From: Zoogloea sp041904905 | GTDB lineage: Bacteria > Pseudomonadota > Gammaproteobacteria > Burkholderiales > Rhodocyclaceae | Assembly: GCF_041904905.1 (NCBI RefSeq) | Contig: NZ_JAYRMI010000059.1 | Span: 1-26,313 of the forward strand | DNA length: 26,313 nucleotides | Direction of reading: 5' to 3' | Position numbers and translations under genes: made by a program | Notes under the pieces: model-generated | Database searches by the model: none | What the model was told of the DNA's origin: nothing | What the model saw: the letters and a program-made list of their open reading frames with translations, nothing else | In this document: positions 15,346 to 21,981 of the stretch, piece after piece | Layout: each line of letters starts with the position of its first letter | Position numbering within the stretch: the stretch's first letter is position 1

Positions 15346-16727
15346 TGGCGGCCGCGCCGTCGCCCGTCCTGCTCCCCGCCATGCCCCGACACCTGCTCTA
15401 CCTGATCGTCTTCATCGAAGGCTTCTGCTCCCTCGGGGCGGAGGTCATCGCCCTGCGCCGGCTGGTGCCCCACGTGGGCAGCGCCATCGTGGTGACGGCG
15501 CCCACCATCGGTTTCTTTCTGCTGGCGCTGGCCCTGGGCTATGCGTCGGGTGCCAAGGTGAGCGAGCGCTTCACCCAGACGGTGGCGCGCAACTTCCTGA
15601 TCGCGGCGCTGCTCGCCGGGCTGGGGCTGGCGCGGCTCACGGTGGATGGCCTGTTTGCCCACCTGCAGCCGGCGGGCGTGGCCTACCTGTTCTTCATCGG
15701 CGGCGTGCTGTGCCCCCTGGCGTGGCTGCTGGGGCAGACGGTGCCGGTGCTCACCAACCTGATGAAGCACATGCGCGCCGGCGAGGCGAGCGGCTACGCG
15801 CTGTACTGGTCCACGCTGGGGAGCTTTCTCGGTTCGGTGAGCCTGTCGCTGGGGGCGATGCAGTGGCTGGGCGTATCGGCGGCGGTGCTGGTGTGCGCGC
15901 TGCTGCTGGCGCTGGGCAGCCTGCGCCTGGCGCTGCCCGGCTGGCGGGGCTGGGCCGGTGCGGCGCTGGTGGCGGCCGCCGCGGTGGCGATCAACCTCTT
16001 TCCGCCCACCGAGGTGGACGACACCCCCTACGCCGACTACACCGTGACGCCGGTGGCGCTGCCCGGCAGCCACGACGCCCGGGCCTTCTTCGTGAACAAC
16101 TCGCTGGCCTCGCTCATCGACGCCAGCGAGCCGCCGCGCTACGCCCGCTACATCGTCCACCTGCGCCACATCCTGCTCGACGAGCTGGGCCTGAGCGGCC
16201 GGGAGGTGCTGGTGCTGGGCGCGGGGGGCTTCACCCTCTCCCACCGGGAGCCCCTCAACCGCTACACCTACGTGGACATTGACCCGCAGATCCGCCAGAT
16301 CGCCGAGACGCGCCTGCTCAAGGGGCCGATCCGTGGCGATTTTGTGGTGGACGACGCCCGTCGCTACGTGAAGCACACCGACCGGCGTTTCGACGCGGTG
16401 GTGGTGGATGTGTTCAGCAGCCACACGTCGATCCCCGGCCATCTGGTCACCCAGGCGTTCTGGCGCGACGCCCGCCGGGTGCTGGCGCCGGAGGGCGTGC
16501 TGTTCGCCAACCTGATCCTCGACGGCCGGCTCGAGACGCCCTACGCCCGCAACCTGCTGGCCACCATCGAGAGCGTGTTCGGGCGCTGCGGGGTGGAGGT
16601 GCTGCACCGGGGCAAGCCCCTCTCCAACGTGATCGTGAGTTGCCACGCCAGCAGCCAGCCGGCGCTAACCAAGCCCTACACCGACGAGCGCAACGGGGCC
16701 GACGTGGATCTGGCCCGCTCCCGCTGA
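15345..16727 (+). CDS. membrane protein with spermidine synthase-like domain
   Basis: A 460-residue protein. The N-terminal ~215 residues form six or seven hydrophobic helices (LLYLIVFIEGFCSLGAEVIALRR; IVVTAPTIGFFLLALALGYASG; FLIAALLAGLGLA; AYLFFIGGVLCPLAWLLG; LGSFLGSVSLSLGAM; AAVLVCALLLALGSL). The C-terminal half is a Rossmann methyltransferase-like domain of the polyamine aminopropyltransferase type: EVLVLGAGGFTLSH, YVDIDPQIRQIAE, VVDDARRYV and FDAVVVDVFSSHTSIPGHL. Known family members of this membrane-fused type often do not make spermidine and their substrates are unknown. The start at 15345 overlaps the hydrolase stop (TAATG); an alternative ATG is at 15381. It converges on the thioredoxin-like gene with three bases between stops. 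Confidence 0.85.
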   Translation: MAAAPSPVLLPAMPRHLLYLIVFIEGFCSLGAEVIALRRLVPHVGSAIVVTAPTIGFFLLALALGYASGAKVSERFTQTVARNFLIAALLAGLGLARLTVDGLFAHLQPAGVAYLFFIGGVLCPLAWLLGQTVPVLTNLMKHMRAGEASGYALYWSTLGSFLGSVSLSLGAMQWLGVSAAVLVCALLLALGSLRLALPGWRGWAGAALVAAAAVAINLFPPTEVDDTPYADYTVTPVALPGSHDARAFFVNNSLASLIDASEPPRYARYIVHLRHILLDELGLSGREVLVLGAGGFTLSHREPLNRYTYVDIDPQIRQIAETRLLKGPIRGDFVVDDARRYVKHTDRRFDAVVVDVFSSHTSIPGHLVTQAFWRDARRVLAPEGVLFANLILDGRLETPYARNLLATIESVFGRCGVEVLHRGKPLSNVIVSCHASSQPALTKPYTDERNGADVDLARSR

Positions 16728-16730
16728 GGC

Positions 16731-17201
16731 TTACTTCAGCCCCAGCGCCGCCTTGAAACCCGCCGCGTCGATCACCCCCGAGCGGGCCTGCAGGCCCCCC
16801 TTGCCGTCGAAGAGATAGGTGCGCGGCAGCTCGCCCCGCCAGTGGGGGTCGATGGCGTAGGCGAGGGCCTCGGGCACGTCGTCGCCGTAGGCCAGGCGTT
16901 CGCTCTTCACGCCGGTCTTGTCGAGTTCGGGGCGGGTGGCGGGGGACGGCTGCTCTGCCGCCACGGTGACGATGCGCAGCTGCGGGTTGGCCTTGGCGAG
17001 CACCGCCAGGGTGCGCAGGTTCTGCTTGCAGTAGGCGCAGTCGGATGCCCACAGGGCCACCACTGTCGGGCGGGCGTCGCTGCGGGGCGCGGCGACGGCC
17101 CTGGCGGCGTGGCGGTCGAGGAGGGTGAAGCTGCCGGCGTCGCTGGCCGCGCCGGTGGCGGCAGCGGTGGCGAGGAGCAGGGCGGCGAGGGCGGATTTCA
17201 T
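16731..17201 (-). CDS. periplasmic thioredoxin-like (TlpA/ResA-type) protein
   Basis: A 156-residue protein with an N-terminal signal peptide (MKSALAALLLATAAATGAAS, cleavage near residue 20) and a thioredoxin fold. Its active site is WASDCAYCKQ (CxxC with Ala-Tyr), followed by LPRTYLFDGKGG, the cis-Pro strand. TlpA/ResA-like proteins exchange disulphides in the periplasm, for example in cytochrome c maturation or metal handling. The start at 17201 gives a proper signal peptide; earlier in-frame codons are shadow. It is 22 bp downstream of the sialidase-fold gene on the same strand, so they form a pair, and this partner carries cysteine motifs that could be its substrate. Confidence 0.85.
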   Translation of the reverse strand: MKSALAALLLATAAATGAASDAGSFTLLDRHAARAVAAPRSDARPTVVALWASDCAYCKQNLRTLAVLAKANPQLRIVTVAAEQPSPATRPELDKTGVKSERLAYGDDVPEALAYAIDPHWRGELPRTYLFDGKGGLQARSGVIDAAGFKAALGLK

Positions 17202-17223
17202 CGTGGGGGCGGCTGGGGCCGGT

Positions 17224-18429
17224 TCAGGGCAGGGGGTAGAGCCGGAAGCCTTCGTCCGCCTGACGCCAGAAGGCGTACAGCCGGCCAGCGCGGGCGAGCA
17301 GGCGGGGCTGGTCGGCGGCGCCGGCGGTGGCGGCGAGTTCCAGCGGCACAAAGCTGCGCCCGCCGTCGGTGGAGCGTAGCCCGCGCAGGCGGTTCCGCTC
17401 CCCGTCGAACTCCTTCCAGACAATGGCCAGCACGCCGTCCGCGGTGGCGATGTCGGCGTGGGCCGCGCGGGGGCCGCCCACCGGCATCTGGCCTTCGACG
17501 CCCGCCGCGCCGATCCGGCCGTAGAACACGCGCCCTTCGCCCTCCCGCACGTTGAACCAGGTGGCGTGGCGGGTGCCGGCCTCATCCACCGCCAGCGCCG
17601 GCCCGTGGTGGGGGCAGGCGTCCACCTGCCAGCGGTCGAAGGTGGCGCGGGCCACGGCCTCGGGGGCGCCGTCGGGCTTCAGGCGGGCGATGGCATGGTC
17701 GCGCTCGTTGGGGGCAAACACATGGCGCCACAGGGCGATTGGCGTGCCGTCGCGATCTGCGGTGAGGGCGATCCGGCAGCACTCGCAGGCGTGGTCGGCC
17801 ACCCGGTTCTCGGGGGCAAAGCTGCGCCCACCGTCGGCGGATACCGCCGCGTAGATGGCGGCGCCGCGATAGGGCTGCTTGCGGCCCCGGGCGGCCTCCT
17901 GGTCGCGCTTGTCGATCCACACGGCGGTGACGCGCCCGTCGGGCCCGGCCAGGATGTTCTGGAAGCGGTGGGTGATCTCGGCCCGGTCGCGGTGCACGGT
18001 GATGGGCTCGTCGAAGGCCGCGCCGCCGGCGGGCAGGCGGGCCAGCCGGATCTCGCCGGTGTAGGGCCGGGGCAGGGGCTTGGTCCAGCTCACCAGCAGG
18101 TCGCCTTCGCGGTTGAAGGCGATCCGCGGCTGGCTGTCGCCGTCGGCGGCGATGGGCTCGGGCCGGGCATTCACCTTGAGCGGGCCGCGCCAGCTGGCGC
18201 CGTCGTCGCCGCTGCGAAAGAGCTGCAGGTGCTCGCCATCCTTGCTCACGGCGTAGAGCGTGCCGTCGGGGCCAAAGGCCGCGGCGGTGGCGAGTTCCGC
18301 CCGTGCCGGCCTGGCGGCGGTGTGCATCGCGGCGTCGTGGGCGGCCGCCAGCGGCGGCAAGAGCCCGGCCGTGGCAATCAGGCCGGCGACGAGCAAAAGG
18401 CGGATGGCGGCGTGGGTCAATTCAATCAT
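17224..18429 (-). CDS. exported sialidase-fold (BNR repeat) protein with Cys/His motifs
   Basis: A 401-residue protein with an N-terminal signal peptide (hydrophobic 9-29, LLLVAGLIATAGLLPPLAAA). It has Asp-box/BNR motifs SGDDGASW (73-80), SADGGRSF (197-204) and STDGGRSF (near 355), which mark a six-bladed sialidase-like propeller. It lacks a recognisable sialidase FRIP arginine set, so sialic acid cleavage is doubtful. Two unusual clusters, DHACECC (212-218) and ACPHHGP (271-277), look like metal or disulphide sites. The gene precedes the CxxC thioredoxin gene and is divergent from the TonB receptor. Inference: a periplasmic binding/redox protein, possibly for a metal, maintained by the thioredoxin. 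The true function is unknown. Confidence 0.75.
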   Translation of the reverse strand: MIELTHAAIRLLLVAGLIATAGLLPPLAAAHDAAMHTAARPARAELATAAAFGPDGTLYAVSKDGEHLQLFRSGDDGASWRGPLKVNARPEPIAADGDSQPRIAFNREGDLLVSWTKPLPRPYTGEIRLARLPAGGAAFDEPITVHRDRAEITHRFQNILAGPDGRVTAVWIDKRDQEAARGRKQPYRGAAIYAAVSADGGRSFAPENRVADHACECCRIALTADRDGTPIALWRHVFAPNERDHAIARLKPDGAPEAVARATFDRWQVDACPHHGPALAVDEAGTRHATWFNVREGEGRVFYGRIGAAGVEGQMPVGGPRAAHADIATADGVLAIVWKEFDGERNRLRGLRSTDGGRSFVPLELAATAGAADQPRLLARAGRLYAFWRQADEGFRLYPLP

Positions 18430-18509
18430 CTCTTATCGCGGATCAATTCAGGTCTTATTGTTATCTGTTAATTGGCGTTTCAATTGGGCGAATAGTCGCG
18501 CAATTGAAT
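18417..18509. promoter_or_regulatory. AT-rich divergent region with repeated CAATT motifs
   Basis: Between the sialidase-fold gene and the TonB receptor, (T)CAATT occurs at 18417, 18443, 18480 and 18500 (the last as CAATTGAA), plus TTAATTGG at 18469. TTCAATTGG and TTAATTGG are 12 bp apart. The block is much richer in A and T than its surroundings and probably holds promoter and operator sites for one or both genes. No well-spaced -35/-10 pair was convincing. Confidence 0.3.
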
Positions 18510-18704
18510 GGTAGCCGTCGGGGCCCGCCCCGTCCATCCTGGCAGTTGCCGTGGTTCATCATCAAAATCTTATGAATCAGGGTCTTGTGTTTCTCGTCCG
18601 GCAGGGGTGTGGCGATATGTCGCACTGGGGGCGGCGCGCGCTCCGTCGATAATCCGGCCACTTTTTCCGAATTGAAACCTGAATAAGAAGAAATGGGAGC
18701 CGAC

Positions 18705-20909
18705 GTGAAGACCCGAATCCGGCCGCTGGCCTTTGCAATTGCACTGATGAATTCGCCGTTCATCCTGGCCGCCGACGGCGAGCCGCGCGAACTCGAAGCC
18801 GTGACCATCTCCGCCAGCCGCAGCGAGACCCGGGTGGAGGAGATGCCGCTCCACACCACCGTGATCTCCCGCGCCGAGATCGAGGAATCCCCCGCGCAGA
18901 CGCTCGACCAGCTGCTGCGCAACGTGCCCGGGATGAACTTCTCCGGCGTGCCGGCCAGCCAGTCCGACCCCACCGGCCACCAGACGAAGATGCGCGGCCT
19001 GGGCAACTCGAAGGTGCTGGTGCTGCTCGACGGCGTGCCCATCCACGACCCCTTCTATATGACCACCCAGTGGTTCAAGCTGCCGCTCTCCAACATCGAG
19101 CGGGTCGAGATCGTGCGCGGCGGCAACTCCAGCCTGTGGGGCAACATGGCGGTGGCCGGTGTGGTGAACGTGGTAAGCAAGCGGGTGAAGGACAACGCCG
19201 GCGAGGCGCTGGTGTCGCTGGGCAGCCGGGGCACCGCCAACATCGCCCTGTCGAAGAACTTCGCGGTGTCCGACGCCCTGAGCTTCCACCTTGCCGCCGA
19301 CGTCTATCACACCGACGGCTATCAGACGACGCCCTCCGAACACCTGTGGCGCTTCCCCAACAAGGGTGCGGTGGTCACCGAGAACCGCAACCTGCAGCTC
19401 ACCACCTACTTCAAGCCGGCGGCGGATCTTTCCGGCTTCGTGCGCCTGGGCTACCACGTGCAGGATCAGGACATCGGCTACGAGAACGGCAGCAACGTCC
19501 AGCGCAGCCCCGACCTCGCCGCCAACCTCACCAAGGTCTTCGACACCGCCCGCAGCCTCAGCGCCAGCGCCTGGGCCCAGCAGGTGCGCTTCGAGAAATA
19601 CAACGGCAGCACCTGCTACTACCAGGGCGGCACCAGCTGCCTCAACAGCAACAGCGCCACCCTCACCCCGGCCCGCGTCAACGCCAACGTGGTCGAGTTC
19701 TACACCCAGTACGGCCACCAGCGTTACCGGGAGCAGGGCGCCTCGCTCACCTACAGCCAGCGGCTCGCCGGCCGCTGGACCGGCTTCGAGGCCGGCCTCG
19801 ACTACCGCGGCCTCAAGGCCGAAGACCTCGAGCGCTTTTACACCGCGCCCAGCTCGCCGGCCAACCCCCAGGGCAACTTCAACAGCACCACCTTCGGCGA
19901 AGGCCGCCAGACGTTTACCGGGCTCTTCGGCCAGACCCGCATCTTCCCCATCGACCCGCTGGAGATCACCCTCAGCGCCCGCTACGACACCTGGCGCATC
20001 GGCGACCGGGCCAACACCCGCACCACCGCCGCCGGTGCGACGACCGGCGGCGAGCTGCCGTCCTCCGACAAGACCGCCTTCAACCCCAGCCTCGCCCTGC
20101 GCTACGAGCTGACCGACGCCGCCTCGCTGCGCGCCGCCGCCTACAAGGCCTTCCGCGCGCCCGGCTTCAACAACCTCACCCGCACCTTCGGCACCGGCAC
20201 CGGCACCACCATCGCCAACCCCGATCTGGCACCCGAAACCCTCACCGGCTGGGAGGCGGGCAGCGACTACCGCAAGGGCCCGCTGGCCCTCTCCGCCACC
20301 TACTTCATGTACGACATCAAGGACATGATCGCCACCTACACCGCCAAGGCCGGCAGCGCGCCGGCCCAGGTGCAGCTCATCTGCGGCGGCGCGGCGCTGC
20401 CCGGCTGCGGCGGATCGGCGCGCTACTACACCAACGATCAGGACGGCCGCTCCCACGGCATCGAGCTGACCGGCGCCTGGCGCGTGGCCCCCAACCTGAG
20501 CCTCGACGCCTGGTACACCCACACCGAGACCTTCCTCACCCGCCACGGCGCCATCGTCACCGACCCGCTGCGCGTGCAGCTGGTGGGCGTGCCCAAGGAT
20601 CTCGCCAGCCTGGGCGCCAACTGGAAGCCCCTCGACCGCCTGCGCACCTTCGCCGAAATCCGCTACATCGGCGCCATGCTGCTGGACACCACCAGCAACG
20701 GCAGCACCATGCGCTTCGGGCAGGGCTCGAACACCATCGTCAATGCCAGCGCCACCTACGCGCTGGAGAAATCGGTGGATCTGTTCGGCAGCGTGGTCAA
20801 TCTCTTCGACCGCGGCTACTCCGAGAACAGCTACGCCTACAACCAGCCCTACAACCGCAGCCTGTCCCAGCCGCGGGCCTTCACCGCCGGCCTGCGGGTG
20901 CGCTTCTGA
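18705..20909 (+). CDS. TonB-dependent outer membrane receptor
   Basis: About 734 residues. A signal peptide (MKTRIRPLAFAIALMNSPFILA) is followed by a TonB-box-like segment EAVTISAS. The plug domain holds EMPLHTTVISRAEIE, LLRNVPGMNFSG, KMRGLGNSKVLVLLDGVPIHDP and NIERVEIVRGGNSSLWGNMAVAGVVNVVSK. A 22-strand beta-barrel ends in the aromatic PRAFTAGLRVRF. Such receptors take up scarce substrates with TonB energy. The start was set at the GTG (18705) with GGGAG five bases upstream; an in-frame ATG at 18693 adds four residues. Two extracellular-type cysteine pairs (STCYYQGGTSCL and CGGAALPGCG) are visible. The substrate is not evident: the neighbours (sialidase-fold, thioredoxin, cytochrome) suggest a metal or redox cofactor, and the nearby pqq cluster raises PQQ uptake as a guess. 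Confidence 0.9.
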   Translation: MKTRIRPLAFAIALMNSPFILAADGEPRELEAVTISASRSETRVEEMPLHTTVISRAEIEESPAQTLDQLLRNVPGMNFSGVPASQSDPTGHQTKMRGLGNSKVLVLLDGVPIHDPFYMTTQWFKLPLSNIERVEIVRGGNSSLWGNMAVAGVVNVVSKRVKDNAGEALVSLGSRGTANIALSKNFAVSDALSFHLAADVYHTDGYQTTPSEHLWRFPNKGAVVTENRNLQLTTYFKPAADLSGFVRLGYHVQDQDIGYENGSNVQRSPDLAANLTKVFDTARSLSASAWAQQVRFEKYNGSTCYYQGGTSCLNSNSATLTPARVNANVVEFYTQYGHQRYREQGASLTYSQRLAGRWTGFEAGLDYRGLKAEDLERFYTAPSSPANPQGNFNSTTFGEGRQTFTGLFGQTRIFPIDPLEITLSARYDTWRIGDRANTRTTAAGATTGGELPSSDKTAFNPSLALRYELTDAASLRAAAYKAFRAPGFNNLTRTFGTGTGTTIANPDLAPETLTGWEAGSDYRKGPLALSATYFMYDIKDMIATYTAKAGSAPAQVQLICGGAALPGCGGSARYYTNDQDGRSHGIELTGAWRVAPNLSLDAWYTHTETFLTRHGAIVTDPLRVQLVGVPKDLASLGANWKPLDRLRTFAEIRYIGAMLLDTTSNGSTMRFGQGSNTIVNASATYALEKSVDLFGSVVNLFDRGYSENSYAYNQPYNRSLSQPRAFTAGLRVRF

Positions 20910-21003
20910 AGCGGGCGTGGCGCCAATTGATTCGGGTCAATGAGCCCCGGCCCCCCCAGCACATACCATCGCCTCACCCCATGAATTCATATTGAGAGAA
21001 GCC

Positions 21004-21411
21004 ATGTCGCCCAAGAAACTCCTCCCGCTCATCCTCGTCGGCCTGCTCGCCGCCTGCGGCAAATCCGAAGCCCCCAAGACCGAAGCCCCGGCCGCGGCCC
21101 CCGCCGCAGCCGCACCGGCACCCGCACCTGCCCCGGTGGCCGCCGTCGCTGCCGACGGTGGTCAGGGCGAAGCCCTCTTCAAGAAGACCTGCGCCATGTG
21201 CCACCAGACCGGCGTGGCCGGCGCTCCCAAGCTGGGCGACAAGGCCGACTGGGGCCCGCGCATCGCCCAAGGCAAGGACACCCTCTACAAGCACGCCACC
21301 GAAGGTTTCAACGGCAGCAAGGGCGCCATGCCCCCGAAGGGCGGCAACCCGGCCCTGAACGACGACGAGATCAAGCAGATCGTCGACTTCATGGTCGCCA
21401 AGTCCGAGTAA
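21004..21411 (+). CDS. lipoprotein cytochrome c (c5-like)
   Basis: A 135-residue protein with a lipoprotein signal (LVGLLAAC, Cys18 as lipidation site), an Ala/Pro-rich linker (26-50) that acts as a flexible tether, and a single-heme cytochrome c domain. Heme binding is CAMCH (Cys63, Cys66, His67) and the distal ligand is Met109 in GAMPPKGGN. The c-domain resembles cytochrome c5 and CccA-type electron carriers (GVAGAPKLGDKADWGPR; the ending DDEIKQIVDFMVAKSE). It is probably anchored in a membrane facing the periplasm and passes electrons to an oxidase or from a dehydrogenase. The ATG at 21004 was chosen for the signal peptide. It follows the TonB receptor by 94 bp and is closed by a strong terminator. 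Confidence 0.93.
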   Translation: MSPKKLLPLILVGLLAACGKSEAPKTEAPAAAPAAAAPAPAPAPVAAVAADGGQGEALFKKTCAMCHQTGVAGAPKLGDKADWGPRIAQGKDTLYKHATEGFNGSKGAMPPKGGNPALNDDEIKQIVDFMVAKSE

Positions 21412-21456
21412 ACCCAAGCTTTTCACCTCAAGCGCGTTCCTCCCAACGCGCCACGG

Positions 21457-21484
21457 CCCGGTCAGCAATGACCGGGTTTTTTTT
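21457..21484 (+). terminator. intrinsic terminator after the cytochrome gene
   Basis: CCCGGTCA and TGACCGGG form a perfect 8-bp stem with a GCAA loop, followed at once by eight T. A textbook rho-independent terminator, 46 bp past the stop. Confidence 0.95.
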
Positions 21485-21746
21485 CGTCCAGCGCCCGGGG
21501 AAGGCAGCCCGGTCGAGGGCGCCGTGCAAGGGCAACGCCCGTCCCCGGTCGGCACATCGGGCTGGGGCTGGTGACCGATCGGGCACCTGAAGCCCCTCCG
21601 GGAGCATCCATCGCACCCCTCGCAAGTTTGTGAACGAATGTTATATACAGGTGTATTGAGGGGGGTCGTTTGGCATGGCTTGTGACGGATGTCGCATTTG
21701 TCTTTTTGTTTTGCTTTACATCCATTCATGCGTACCGGTTAGCCCC

Positions 21747-21774
21747 TTGACATGGAAGGGGCGGGCGCTAACAT
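21747..21774 (+). promoter_or_regulatory. possible sigma-70 promoter upstream of the calpain-like gene
   Basis: TTGACA at 21747-21752 (perfect -35) and TAACAT at 21769-21774 (4 of 6) with a 16-bp spacer. It lies in a locally AT-rich stretch (about 21625-21830). The predicted leader is about 200 bases. The 497-bp gap 21485-21981 holds no gene that I can support. Confidence 0.4.
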
Positions 21775-21981
21775 CCGCAGCTGTCTTTGCTACAAAAGTT
21801 TGTATAAAAAGGTTTTTTTGCTCCCCTGCGATGCCATTGGGGGAGTCCGGATCGCGGAGAAGAGGGGGGGGTTCCGGTGGTCACGCCGGGATTGGCTTGA
21901 GCGCCCGTCGCATATCCGCAACGACAACCCTGCCGGTCAGTACAGGCGTCTGCACCGGCGTAACGGATCAGAAGGATTGCC

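Noticed and set aside
18693..18704. ATG at 18693 as the TonB receptor start
   Set aside because: Possible, but its ribosome binding site is weaker than the GGGAG before the GTG at 18705, and the signal peptide begins naturally with MKTRIRP.
21500..21640. Possible riboswitch in the GC-rich start of the 497-bp gap
   Set aside because: No conserved cores of the cyclic-di-GMP, cobalamin, TPP or glycine classes could be recognised.
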